Shown here in pieces: positions 31,908-40,878 of a stretch of DNA of 64,000 nucleotides. A model generated the notes under the pieces. That model did no database searches. It saw only the letters and a program-made list of their open reading frames with translations, and was not told where the DNA came from. The stretch comes from Leifsonia sp052114085 (GTDB lineage Bacteria > Actinomycetota > Actinomycetes > Actinomycetales > Microbacteriaceae). Position 1 is the first letter of the stretch. Each line of letters begins with the position of its first letter. Where the stretch lies: contig NZ_JBFREB010000001.1 of assembly GCF_052114085.1 (NCBI RefSeq), positions 2,852,001 to 2,916,000 of the forward strand, given 5' to 3'. Made by a program: the position numbers and the translations under genes.

Positions 31908-33221
31908 TCAGTGGGTGGTCGGGCGGGCGGTGTCGGGCTGGGCGGAGTCGGGCAGGGCGACGTCGGGGAGGGACGACAGCCGGCGGGCATGCCGGCGGTA
32001 ACGTTCGGCGACCGGGTTCTGCACCCGCAGCAGGCCCTCAGGCGACTCGGCGAGGTCGTACAAGCCCATGGTGAGAAGGTGGTCGGCCCGCGGACGGTCG
32101 GTGTGCCGCCAGGTCCACTCGTACATGTCGAAGAGCGGCCACCAGACGTAACCGACCACCGGAGTTCCTTCGGCCCGCATCCGCTCGACGAGGGAGAGGG
32201 AGTCGTCCAGCCAGCCGATGCGCTCGGCGACCGTCCCGGTGACGCACGTCTCGGTGACCATGACCGGCGCGTCGTACCGTGCGGCGAACGCGGCGAGCGC
32301 CTCACGGAGCCCGTCCGTGCCGCGGTCGATGCTCGGTCGTGGGTCGGCGAAGCCGCCCCCGTGGTGGACACCGGGCTCGAACAGTTCCGTCGAGTGCCGC
32401 GGGTAGTAGTTGACGCCCATCACATCCGGCCGCACGGCGTGCGAACGGAACCAGTCGAACTCGTCATCGCTCACCGCGCCGGCGAGCCGATGCCGCAGCG
32501 GGTGCGACGCGTCCACACCGCCGGTGACGAGGTCCTCCACCAGGTGCACCTGATGGCGCACCCGCTGCGCCTCGTCCCGGTGCTCCGGTGCGGTGTCGTC
32601 CCCAGTGAAACTCATGGCGGCATCCACGTGCACGAAAGTCGCGCGGTCGCCGATCCGCGCGGCCAGGGCCTCCTGGCTCAGGACGAACCCGCGCGCCAGG
32701 TTGGCGGCGATCGCGGCGAAGCCCGCCGCCCCGGTCCGGTACGGCGGCCAGTAGCCGTACTCGCCGGAGAACAGAGCGTGGATGACCGGCTCGTTGACCG
32801 GGGTGTAGTCGACGACCCGGTCGCCGTAGCGTTCGCCGAATCGGTCGGCGAACTCCGCGACGTGCTGCGGATAGTCCGCGGCCGCGAACTGGCCCTCCAG
32901 CCAGAGCGGAGTCCCGTAGTGGAGCAGGTCGATGATCGGGCGCAGGCCCGCGTCGAGCAGCGCATCCACGGCCCGGTCGGTCCAGTCCCAGTCCCACCGG
33001 CCGGGCTCCGGGGCGATCCGATACCAGGGCACGCCCCAGCGCAGTACCTCCGCACCGACGCCGGCGGCGAGGGCGAAGTCGTCACGGTAGCGCTCGTAGT
33101 GCTCCGTCAGCGCGTACTCGTCGATCGCACGCTCGCCGGGCCGCTCCTGCGGGACGAACGTGTCCTCGATACCGAGACCGAGGTGCAGGCGGCCGTCCTC
33201 GAACCAGCGCGGCGCCGTCAC
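31908..33221 (-). CDS. GH1-like glycoside hydrolase
   Basis: 437-residue cytoplasmic TIM-barrel protein related to GH1 beta-glycosidases. WGVPWYRIAPEPGRWDWDW corresponds to the RxSxxWxRI region. The acid/base Glu is in DYTPVNEPVIHA. VTETCVTGT stands where GH1 enzymes have TENG, so the nucleophile Glu is kept but the following residues differ. A C-terminal WWPLFDMYEWTW segment fits the substrate site. GTG start overlapping the permease stop by 4 bp (GTGA). Probably cleaves an aryl- or alkyl-glycoside or oligosaccharide taken up by the adjacent transporter. Confidence 0.8.
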   Translation of the reverse strand: MTAPRWFEDGRLHLGLGIEDTFVPQERPGERAIDEYALTEHYERYRDDFALAAGVGAEVLRWGVPWYRIAPEPGRWDWDWTDRAVDALLDAGLRPIIDLLHYGTPLWLEGQFAAADYPQHVAEFADRFGERYGDRVVDYTPVNEPVIHALFSGEYGYWPPYRTGAAGFAAIAANLARGFVLSQEALAARIGDRATFVHVDAAMSFTGDDTAPEHRDEAQRVRHQVHLVEDLVTGGVDASHPLRHRLAGAVSDDEFDWFRSHAVRPDVMGVNYYPRHSTELFEPGVHHGGGFADPRPSIDRGTDGLREALAAFAARYDAPVMVTETCVTGTVAERIGWLDDSLSLVERMRAEGTPVVGYVWWPLFDMYEWTWRHTDRPRADHLLTMGLYDLAESPEGLLRVQNPVAERYRRHARRLSSLPDVALPDSAQPDTARPTTH

Positions 33222-34102
33222 TTCAGCCCCGTGGTCGCGACGCTCTCGATGAAGCGGCGCTGCATGATGAGGAACATGACGGCGAGCGGCAGGACCGCGA
33301 TCAGCGACCCGGCCATCATCGTGCCATAGGGGATGATGCCGCTGGGCCCGGTGAGGAGTGTCAGACCCGAGGTGATGGTGCCCATCTCCGGCGAGGTCGT
33401 GAAGACGAGCGGCCAGAGCAGGTCGTTCCAGTTGTTCACGAACGTGAAGATCGCCAGCGTCAGCAGAGCGGGCACCGCGTTCGGGAGCACGATGCTCCGG
33501 AAGATCCGGAACTCTCCTGCCCCGTCGATCCGGGCGGCGTTGTCGAGGTCTCGCGGCAGGGCGATGAAGAACTGCCGGAGGAAGAAGATGCCGAAGGCGT
33601 CGGCCGCGCGCGGGATGATCAGCCCGGCGAACGTGTTCACCCAGCCGAGCTGCGCCACCAGCTGGTAGACGGGGATGAGCGTCGCCTGGAACGGGATCAT
33701 CAGGCTGGCGACGATGACGATGAGGATGACCCGGTTGCCACGGAAGTCGATGCGGGCGAGCGCGTACGCCGCGAGCGAGTCGAAGACCAGGGCGAACACC
33801 GTGACGCCACCGGCGAAGACGAGACTGTTGACGAACAGCCGGCCGAACGGCAGATCGCTGAAGATCTTGGCGAAGTTGTCCAGCGTCCAGGTGCCGGGCA
33901 GCAGTGTCGGCGGGTAGGCGTTGATCTCCGAGGCGGGCTTGAAGGCGGTGAGCACGATGACGATCACCGGCAGCAGCACAATGAGGGTCAGCACGAGGGC
34001 CGCGGCGAAGAGGAGCCAGCGTTCGGTGGAGCGTCCGATCCGCCGGCGGCGCGGAGCGACGGTCGGCCGGCTCGGTGCGGTGCGGGCGACGGTGGCGGTC
34101 AT
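33218..34102 (-). CDS. Sugar ABC transporter permease, MalG-like
   Basis: 294 residues with six membrane segments. The cytoplasmic EAA loop RDLDNAARIDGAGEFRIF, which contacts the ATPase, lies near residue 195. CUT1 family. It overlaps both neighbours by 4 bp. No ATPase gene is in the operon, so a shared MsiK-type ATPase encoded elsewhere is expected, as is normal in actinobacteria. Confidence 0.95.
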   Translation of the reverse strand: MTATVARTAPSRPTVAPRRRRIGRSTERWLLFAAALVLTLIVLLPVIVIVLTAFKPASEINAYPPTLLPGTWTLDNFAKIFSDLPFGRLFVNSLVFAGGVTVFALVFDSLAAYALARIDFRGNRVILIVIVASLMIPFQATLIPVYQLVAQLGWVNTFAGLIIPRAADAFGIFFLRQFFIALPRDLDNAARIDGAGEFRIFRSIVLPNAVPALLTLAIFTFVNNWNDLLWPLVFTTSPEMGTITSGLTLLTGPSGIIPYGTMMAGSLIAVLPLAVMFLIMQRRFIESVATTGLK

Positions 34103-35046
34103 GCGAGGTCCTTCTCACGGCGTCCGAAGAAGCGGAACTGGATGAGGCTGAGGATGAGCGTCGCGGCCAGCAGCACGTATGAGAGCGCTGTCGCGAGGCC
34201 GAGGTCGAGCTTCTTGAAGCCCTCCTGGTAGATCTCCATCACGACGGTCTGGGTCGAGCGGTAGGGCCCCCCGCCGGTCATGACGTAGATCTGGTCGAAC
34301 GCTTGCAGGGCGGCGATCATCGCGAACACGACGACGAATGCCAGCGTGTTGCTGAGCTGCGGGAGGGTGATGCTCACGAACCGCCGCCAGGCGCCGGCTC
34401 CGTCGATCTTCGCCGCTTCGTACAGCGACTCCGGGATCTCCTGCAGGCCGGCGATGAAGATCACCATGTAGAACCCGAAGTTCTTCCAGATGGCGACGAG
34501 CACCACGGTCGGCATGGCGAGCGCCGGATCCTGCAGGACGTTGCCGAGTTGCACGCCGACGCTCCGCAACCAGTAGTTGAGGAGACCGACCTGCGGGTCG
34601 AGGAGGTACGTCCAGGCGAACGCGGCAACGGCGAGCGACACGATGAACGGAAGGAAGAGCGCCGTGCGGAAGAAGCCGCGCCCGATTAGCCGGCGGTTGG
34701 TGAGCAGGAGGGCAAGCAGGAGCGCCGCGATCAGCGCTGTCGGCGTGAACAGGACGGTGTAGAGCGCGGTGTTTCCCAGCGTCGCGAGGACACGGGGGTC
34801 GGTGAACACCTGGACGTAGTTGTCGAAGCCGACCCACTCCTCCAGCCCGAATCCGCTGGCGTTCGTGAACGACAACCGGAGGGCCGACAGCATCGGCCAG
34901 CCGACGAAGGCGATCAAGACGATCAGGGCCGGGAGCATGAAGAGCAGCGCCAGCGGGCCGCGGCGGCGCCGGGATCCGCGCCTGCCTCCGAGCGGCGCCG
35001 GTGGCCGGTACGGGCGGCCGGTGCGGGAACGAGTGAGAGTGGTCAT
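34099..35046 (-). CDS. Sugar ABC transporter permease, MalF-like
   Basis: 315 residues. A basic N-terminus with RRGSRRRRGP precedes six membrane segments. The EAA loop PESLYEAAKIDGAGAWRRF is intact and followed by the FDQIYVMTGGGPYRSTQT loop typical of CUT1 inner-membrane proteins. Its end overlaps the partner permease by ATGA. It follows the binding-protein gene by 64 bp. Confidence 0.95.
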   Translation of the reverse strand: MTTLTRSRTGRPYRPPAPLGGRRGSRRRRGPLALLFMLPALIVLIAFVGWPMLSALRLSFTNASGFGLEEWVGFDNYVQVFTDPRVLATLGNTALYTVLFTPTALIAALLLALLLTNRRLIGRGFFRTALFLPFIVSLAVAAFAWTYLLDPQVGLLNYWLRSVGVQLGNVLQDPALAMPTVVLVAIWKNFGFYMVIFIAGLQEIPESLYEAAKIDGAGAWRRFVSITLPQLSNTLAFVVVFAMIAALQAFDQIYVMTGGGPYRSTQTVVMEIYQEGFKKLDLGLATALSYVLLAATLILSLIQFRFFGRREKDLA

Positions 35047-35110
35047 GATCGCTTTCGAGGAAGTGGTGGACCGCCGAGTGGACCGCCGCGGCTGCGGCGG
35101 TCCACCGGGA

Positions 35111-36370
35111 TCACTTGCCGAGGGCCTGCTGCACCTGCGAGGAGGCCGACTTCAGCAGCGCCGCCGGGTCGCCGCCGGCGAGGGCCTTCTGGGTCGCCTC
35201 ATCGACCGCTGACAGAACATCCGTGCTGTTCGCGACGCCCGGGAGCAGCGGGCGCGCGTCTCCGACGAGATCGGTGAGCGAGGCCACGATCGGGCTGGAG
35301 GCGACGGCGGACGACGGGATGTCGGTGCGCAGGGGCGGCCAACCGGAGCCGATGGACCACTTGGTGGCGACATCCTTCGTGAAGAAGTAGTCGAAGAACT
35401 TCTCCGCGGCCGCCTTCTTGGTCGAGTCCGCCTGGGCGGTGACCGCGGCGGAGATGCCGATGGCCGACGCCGCCGATCCCTTCGGACCGGCCGGGATGCC
35501 GGCGATTCCGTAGTCGATCTTGTTCTCGGTGGCGACGCTCGCCATCCACGGGCCGCCGATCTCCATCGCGGCCTTGCCGGAGGAGAACAGCTTGTCACTG
35601 GCGACACCGTCGAGCCCGGTCGGTGAGATCTTGTCGGCGGTGACGGCCTTCGACCAGTAGGAGAGCGTCTCGGTGTTCTCCGAGGAGTCGAGCGCCGACT
35701 TCGAGCCGTCGATGATCTTCCCGCCGTTGCCGTAGAAGAGGCTGGCCCAGACACCGTTGCCGACGGTGGCGTGGTCGGGCAGGGCGAGGCCATACTGCTC
35801 AGGCGTGCCGTCGCCGTTCTCGTCGACGGTGAGCTTCTTCGCGTCGGCGACCCACTCGTCCCACGTCTTCGGGAAGGAGCTGATGCCGGCCTTGTCGAAC
35901 AGTGCCTTGTTGTAGATGACGGAGAGCGGCACGAATCCGGTCGGGACGCCGTAGTACGAGCCCTCGATCTTCTCCATGTCGACCGCCGCGGGGCGGATCG
36001 AGGCCTTCTGGGTCGCGTCGCTCGCGTAGAAGTCGTCGAGCTTCGCGAAGGCGCCCTTGGAGGCGTAGACCGGCAGGTTCTCGGCCGGCATCGCCACGAT
36101 GTCGGGACCCTTCTTCGCCGAGAGGGCGGGGAGGAGGGTGTCGCCGATGACCGCCCACGTCTTGGTGGTGGTCTTGATGGTGATCTTGTCCTGGGACTTG
36201 TTGAAGTCGTCGACGATCGAGTCGAGCACCTTCCCGTCGGCCTCGGTGTAACCGTGCCAGAAGGTGAGGGTCACCGGGCCGGAGTCGCTGGAGCCCGGGG
36301 AGCTGGAGCAGCCGGCCAGCGCCAGGGAAGCGCCAACCGCGACGGCGAGCGTCGCAAGCAGTTTCTTCAT
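35111..36370 (-). CDS. Sugar ABC transporter substrate-binding lipoprotein
   Basis: 419 residues. Lipobox LALAGC (Cys20) makes this a diacylglycerol-anchored lipoprotein. The mature protein starts with a Ser/Gly linker then VTLTFWHGYTEADGK, the type I solute-binding fold of CUT1 systems. The neighbouring GH51 and GH1-like enzymes suggest an arabinose-containing oligosaccharide. First gene of the operon, with GAGAGG before the ATG and a LacI-type operator about 60 bp upstream. Confidence 0.94.
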   Translation of the reverse strand: MKKLLATLAVAVGASLALAGCSSSPGSSDSGPVTLTFWHGYTEADGKVLDSIVDDFNKSQDKITIKTTTKTWAVIGDTLLPALSAKKGPDIVAMPAENLPVYASKGAFAKLDDFYASDATQKASIRPAAVDMEKIEGSYYGVPTGFVPLSVIYNKALFDKAGISSFPKTWDEWVADAKKLTVDENGDGTPEQYGLALPDHATVGNGVWASLFYGNGGKIIDGSKSALDSSENTETLSYWSKAVTADKISPTGLDGVASDKLFSSGKAAMEIGGPWMASVATENKIDYGIAGIPAGPKGSAASAIGISAAVTAQADSTKKAAAEKFFDYFFTKDVATKWSIGSGWPPLRTDIPSSAVASSPIVASLTDLVGDARPLLPGVANSTDVLSAVDEATQKALAGGDPAALLKSASSQVQQALGK

Positions 36371-36416
36371 TGAATGCCTCTCGTGGGACCGACCGCTTCG
36401 TCGATCGGATCGGATT

Positions 36417-36442
36417 TACAACGATGCACTATAACGTTGTAG
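36417..36442. promoter_or_regulatory. LacI-type operator of the arabinoside operon
   Basis: CTATAAC-GTTGTAG (36429-36442) matches the CAACGTTG site at the LacI gene, with 6 of 7 arm positions symmetric. An extra half site TACAACG lies at 36417-36423. Both sit in the operon promoter region, upstream of the binding-protein gene that starts at 36370. Confidence 0.65.
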
Positions 36443-36557
36443 AAAGGATTCTACGAAGCTGTCGCCGCGGCGTCAAGCGCTCAGTGCGTAGCGATGAAGG
36501 CGCCCAGCGCGTGGTCCGCGAACGCCGCCCGGAGCGCCGGAAGGGAGCCTGCGCGCC

Positions 36558-37703
36558 TTACGCGGCGACGTCGTCCCCGGCGTCGTCGTCCCCGGTCTCG
36601 CCAGCGAGGGCCGCCTCCATGACGCCCAGGCGCGCCCAGAGCTGGCTGTCGACGCCGTAATGCCGCCGGGCCACTGCCAGGCCCGCCTGCGCCAGCCGGC
36701 CGATCCCGCCTGGTGCGTCGATCAGCTCCTCGATGCGGTGCGCGATGTCGTCGGCCGCAGGCTGCACGATCAGGAGGTTGCGGCCGTCCATGAACAGCCG
36801 GTTCTGATCGAGCGCATCCGTCGCCACGATCCCCGCGCCGCAGAGCGCCGCCTCGATCACGGAGCCCAGCGGGAAACCGTCGAACGCGTTCGTCGACAGG
36901 ACGCCGGGCCGGTTCGGGGAGAGGACCAGATCGATGCCGCTGAAGAACGTCCGCAGTTCCTTGGTGGTGAGGACGCCATGGAAGGTGAGGACGTCCTCCA
37001 GGCCTGAGATGTCCACCTCGCGCTCGGAGAACCCTCCGATCACATGGGCCTCGACCGGGATCTCCCGCTCGCGGAGCCCGCGCACCGCGTCGAGGAAGAC
37101 GTCGTAGCCCTTGTCCTCGCCGCGTTCGGTGTACTTGTGGGCGGCGAAGGCGAGCCGCAGGACCGGCGACCCGGACGGGTAGTAGTCGGTCCGGAATCCC
37201 GCGCCCGGCCCGAGGTACAGCGGGCTCACGACCACCCCGAGGATCTCGTGCACCGCGACCTCCGGGGCCAGCGCGCGCACGCGCTCGGTGACCAGCGGTT
37301 GGGTGGTGATGACGCCGCGCAGCAACGGCGAGGCGAGAACAGCGTCCAGCTTCGCATCCGCCTCCGCGTCGCCGAGGTTGAGCCCGCCGCCGGGGTACAG
37401 GGTCACAACGAACGGCGTCCCCGTGGCGTGCAGATCGTCGAGGAAGTAGGCGGCGTTGTTGAGGAAGGTCATCCAGGCGAGCGACGCACCCTCCAGCGCG
37501 TCCCTCGAGTACGGCTTGACCCGATCCGCGAACTCCGGGTACTCGGCGACGTAGAGCGGCAGTTCGTCGAGCAGCGGCTGCGTGGTGAGCACCTCGGCGA
37601 CGGCGTTTCGCTTCATGAGCCAGTTGAATTCGGCGACGCGGAAGCCCGTCGCCAGGCGCGGGAAGATGTCGTCGAGGATGACGACGCGCCCGCGCGACGT
37701 CAT
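36558..37703 (-). CDS. Glycosyltransferase, GT4-like
   Basis: 381 residues, GT-B type. The C-terminal half carries LRLAFAAHKYTERGEDKGYDV, VEAHVIGGF, DVLTFHGVLTTKELRTFF, then GFPLGSVIEAALCGAGIVATDA, which is the E-x7-E-like donor-binding element of GT4 enzymes. No signal peptide or membrane helix. The ATG overlaps the GT2 gene stop (ATGA). Last gene of the glycan cassette; sugar unknown. Confidence 0.82.
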   Translation of the reverse strand: MTSRGRVVILDDIFPRLATGFRVAEFNWLMKRNAVAEVLTTQPLLDELPLYVAEYPEFADRVKPYSRDALEGASLAWMTFLNNAAYFLDDLHATGTPFVVTLYPGGGLNLGDAEADAKLDAVLASPLLRGVITTQPLVTERVRALAPEVAVHEILGVVVSPLYLGPGAGFRTDYYPSGSPVLRLAFAAHKYTERGEDKGYDVFLDAVRGLREREIPVEAHVIGGFSEREVDISGLEDVLTFHGVLTTKELRTFFSGIDLVLSPNRPGVLSTNAFDGFPLGSVIEAALCGAGIVATDALDQNRLFMDGRNLLIVQPAADDIAHRIEELIDAPGGIGRLAQAGLAVARRHYGVDSQLWARLGVMEAALAGETGDDDAGDDVAA

Positions 37704-39745
37704 CGGCCCACCACCTGCTTCAGCTGACGTGCGGCGCGGCCGGGCCAGCTGCGCACGGGAACCTGCCGCATGCGGGCCCAGACGTGTCGGGCGAGCTCTC
37801 CGCTCGGGGTCGTCATGACGGCCCCGCGCCAGGTCTCGCCGTACTCCAGCTGCGACAGGTACTGGCGGGTCACCTCGGACATCTCGTGCGTCTCGTCGCC
37901 GGCGAGGGCATGGAGGCTGAGCTCGGTGAACCCGTAACGGGAGCGCAACAGCAGAGACGTGTTCTCGTCTCCGAGGAGGATCCGCAGCGACCGGAGCCCG
38001 TGCACCCGGTTCGCCTCGGACATGATGCACGGGAGGTTGCACCAGAGCAGGGCGATCTCGCACGCGCGCTCGTCCGGGAACGCGACGTGCGGGTTGACCA
38101 TCGAGTCGCCGAAAGCCTCGATCAGCAGCTCGTCGCTGCATCCGTCGAAGAAGCGCTCGTCGACGGCGATGTGCTCGTTGAAGCCCCGGATCACGTTCGC
38201 GCGACTGTTCGCGCTCGCGTTCTGTTCGGCTTCGAGCAGCCGGAAGCGGACCAGGTCCTCGTCGCCCAGCACACGGATGGGCCAGTGCTTGACGAGCGCG
38301 ATCCAGCGGTCGAAGTCGGGCAGCTGACGCATCCGGTTGTCGTACAGTCCGTACTCGGTGTAGAACTCGCGCCGGATGAGCACGCTGGGGTGGCAGAGCG
38401 CGTTGCCGTTCTCGAAGAAGTGCCGCAGCCACTGCGCTTGCGACCGGTTGCGTTGCCGGAAGATGTTGTGCCAGTGCGGGATGCGCTCGGGAGCCAGGAG
38501 CTCGCCGGACTCGCCGACGAAGCGGGCGCTCGTGAAGACGGCCCCCAGCTCCGGGTGCGCTGCGAACTCGTCGAGCTGGCGCTGAAGCTTATGCAGCTCC
38601 CAGGCGTCGTCGGAGTTGATCACGGCGACGAACTCGGCCCGAGCCTGCTGCACGGCGAAGTTGAGTGCGGAGGCGGCGCCCTGGTTCGTGTCGAAGCGGT
38701 AGACGCGCACGCGGGGATCGGCGAACCGCGCGACGACCTCCATCGACCCGTCCTTCGATGCGTCGTCCACGATGATCAGTTCGAGGTCGGTCATCGTCTG
38801 GTCGAGGACGCTGGAGATCGCCTCTTCGATCCAGCGCTCGTGGTTGTACGACGTCATCACGACCGAGACGCGCGGAGCAGGACCAGTGACGCGCGGGATC
38901 GGGAGGGCGGTCTGCGACGGCAGCGGATTGGCCGGGCCGTCCAGCACGTCCGCGAGCTGCACCGCCCGCGCTTCGAGATCGTGGAGCAGCCGGGTCAGCT
39001 CGACCTGGACCTCGGGCGTCGACAGCTCGATGTAGCGGGGCAGCAGGCTCCGGATGCGCTCGTCACGCTCGCGACGGGAGGTCTTCGACCACTCACCGCC
39101 GGAGTGCTGGCGGTAGAGGGTCAGCACCTGCGGGATGAACCCCGCGTCGCCGAACGCGAGCGCGGACAGGTTGACCATCCAGTCGTACGACGTGATCTCG
39201 AAGACCTCGGGCGAGAGACGCTCGAGGACGTCCGTGCGGTACATGCACGCGCTGAAGGTCGCGAACCAGTTGACCTCGGCCAGACGTCGCGCGTTCACCG
39301 ACGTCGACATCCGGGCGAACCCGATCGCCGGCGCGATGCTGGCGCTGCCCGTGGACTCGTCGTGCAGCAGCACGCGGGAGGCGACCATCGAGTGCTCGGG
39401 ATGCGCGAGCAGGTGGTCGACCTGCAGCCGGAGCTTGTCGACCGAGATCCACTCGTCGTCGCCCTCGAGGACAGCGACGAACTGGCCGCGGGCGGCGGAG
39501 AATCCGCGCGCGTAGTTGAGGGTGATCCCCAGACGCGGCGCCTCGTCCAGCACGGTGATGTCGAGCTCGCTGCTCTCCGACCATGCCAGGAGTCGCTCGC
39601 GCGTGCCGTCCGTCGAGGAGTCGTCGGCGACGATCACCTCGAAGGGATGCGGGCTCACTTGCGCCTCGATGGAGGCGATCGCCCTGTCGATGAAGTCGAG
39701 GTGATTGTGCGTGACGAGAAGCACCGTTGCGACCGTGTCGGTCAA
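37700..39745 (-). CDS. Tandem GT2 glycosyltransferase
   Basis: 681 residues with two GT-A domains. The first (about 5-240) has VLLVTHNHLDFIDRAIASIE and VIVADDSSTDGTRE. The second (about 310-560) has VSVVMTSYNHERWIEEAISS and LIIVDDASKDGSME, and both keep acidic DxD-type residues (LEGDDEW, INSDDAW). Such bifunctional enzymes often add two sugars or polymerise. Start is a TTG at 39745 after GGGAGGAG, forming a TTGA overlap with the aminotransferase gene. Confidence 0.87.
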   Translation of the reverse strand: MTDTVATVLLVTHNHLDFIDRAIASIEAQVSPHPFEVIVADDSSTDGTRERLLAWSESSELDITVLDEAPRLGITLNYARGFSAARGQFVAVLEGDDEWISVDKLRLQVDHLLAHPEHSMVASRVLLHDESTGSASIAPAIGFARMSTSVNARRLAEVNWFATFSACMYRTDVLERLSPEVFEITSYDWMVNLSALAFGDAGFIPQVLTLYRQHSGGEWSKTSRRERDERIRSLLPRYIELSTPEVQVELTRLLHDLEARAVQLADVLDGPANPLPSQTALPIPRVTGPAPRVSVVMTSYNHERWIEEAISSVLDQTMTDLELIIVDDASKDGSMEVVARFADPRVRVYRFDTNQGAASALNFAVQQARAEFVAVINSDDAWELHKLQRQLDEFAAHPELGAVFTSARFVGESGELLAPERIPHWHNIFRQRNRSQAQWLRHFFENGNALCHPSVLIRREFYTEYGLYDNRMRQLPDFDRWIALVKHWPIRVLGDEDLVRFRLLEAEQNASANSRANVIRGFNEHIAVDERFFDGCSDELLIEAFGDSMVNPHVAFPDERACEIALLWCNLPCIMSEANRVHGLRSLRILLGDENTSLLLRSRYGFTELSLHALAGDETHEMSEVTRQYLSQLEYGETWRGAVMTTPSGELARHVWARMRQVPVRSWPGRAARQLKQVVGR

Positions 39746-40878
39746 AGCACTCCTCCCTTCTGGTGCCAGCGGACGATGTCCGCGATCCGATCTGCGTCTT
39801 CCAGGCTCAGCCCGCCGTAGAGCGGCAGCGCGATCACCTCGTTCGCCGCCGTGCGGGCCACCGGGAGGTGCTGCGCGCTCGGCAGGGTGTCGTACGGCTC
39901 GACATCGCTGCACAGCGGCGAGAAGTACTTCCGGCTGATCACGTTCAGCGAGCGCAGCGTGGTGTGCAGGTCGTCGCGGCTGCTCCCGAACTCGTCGGCG
40001 TCGATGCGCAGGACGAAGTACTGCACGATGCCGTCGCCGCCGGACACCACGCGCAGCCCGGGGATGCCGTCGAGCGCTTCGAGGTACCGCGTCGCGACGC
40101 TTTGTCGCTGGTCGATCTCCGCATCCATCATGTCGAGCATGGACAGGCCCATCGCGGCGTGCACTTCGGACATCTTGCCGTTCAGCCCGATGCCTTTGAC
40201 GTCGTGCTCGTTGACGATCCCGAAGTTGCGGATCAGCCGGAGCCGGCGGTCAAGGTCCTGATCGGTCGTGATGAGCGCTCCGCCCTCGACCGAGTGGAAC
40301 AGCTTGGTGGCGTGGAAGCTGAGCATCGTGATGTCGCCCAGCCGGTGTCTCTCGGCATCCACCACGGGCGCCGTGCGGCCGAAGATGTGGGCGCCGTCGT
40401 AGATGACGCGCAGGTCGTGGCGCTGGGCGATCTCGTCGATCGCCTCGGTGTCGCAGAAGCGCCCGTAGACATGGGTGCCCATGATCGCCCCGACATCGGG
40501 CGTGAGCGCATCCTCGATCAGCGTCGGGTCAAGGGTCAGGGAGTCGTCGATGTCGACGAAGACCGGCTCCAGGCCGAGCAGGGAGATGGCGTGGACCGTC
40601 GCGGGGAAGGTGAACGGCGTGACGATGACCTTGCGGCGTTCGAGCTGCAGCGAGCTGACCGCCGCCAGGAGCGCGCTCATCCCGTTGTTCCAGAGCGAGA
40701 CCCGGCCGGCGCCGACCCGCTCCCCCACGGCGAGCTCGAGCATCTCATGCATCGGGCCCATGTTGGTCAGGATGTTCGTCGCCCAGATGGACTCCAGACG
40801 ACGGACGTACTCGGTGAGCGGCGGGAGCGCAGGGCGGCTCACGTACACCGGCCGCTCGAAGGGCAGCGGAGCCCTCAC
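39742..40878 (-). CDS. DegT/DnrJ/EryC1 sugar aminotransferase
   Basis: 378-residue fold-type I PLP enzyme that transaminates keto-sugar nucleotides. Motifs: WNNGMSALLAAVSSLQ (phosphate loop), PFTFPATVHAI, and the PLP lysine in MLSFHATKLFHSVEGGAL. With the next-door hexapeptide acyltransferase it suggests an N-acylated amino-dideoxy sugar, as made by FdtB/FdtC or QdtB/QdtC pairs. No ketoisomerase is here. GTG start at 40878 overlaps the acyltransferase stop (GTGA). Confidence 0.9.
   Translation of the reverse strand: MRAPLPFERPVYVSRPALPPLTEYVRRLESIWATNILTNMGPMHEMLELAVGERVGAGRVSLWNNGMSALLAAVSSLQLERRKVIVTPFTFPATVHAISLLGLEPVFVDIDDSLTLDPTLIEDALTPDVGAIMGTHVYGRFCDTEAIDEIAQRHDLRVIYDGAHIFGRTAPVVDAERHRLGDITMLSFHATKLFHSVEGGALITTDQDLDRRLRLIRNFGIVNEHDVKGIGLNGKMSEVHAAMGLSMLDMMDAEIDQRQSVATRYLEALDGIPGLRVVSGGDGIVQYFVLRIDADEFGSSRDDLHTTLRSLNVISRKYFSPLCSDVEPYDTLPSAQHLPVARTAANEVIALPLYGGLSLEDADRIADIVRWHQKGGVL

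Noticed and set aside
37784..39820. 678-codon open frame antisense to the tandem GT2 gene
   Set aside because: No recognisable domain and no ribosome site. The opposite strand carries two intact glycosyltransferase domains.
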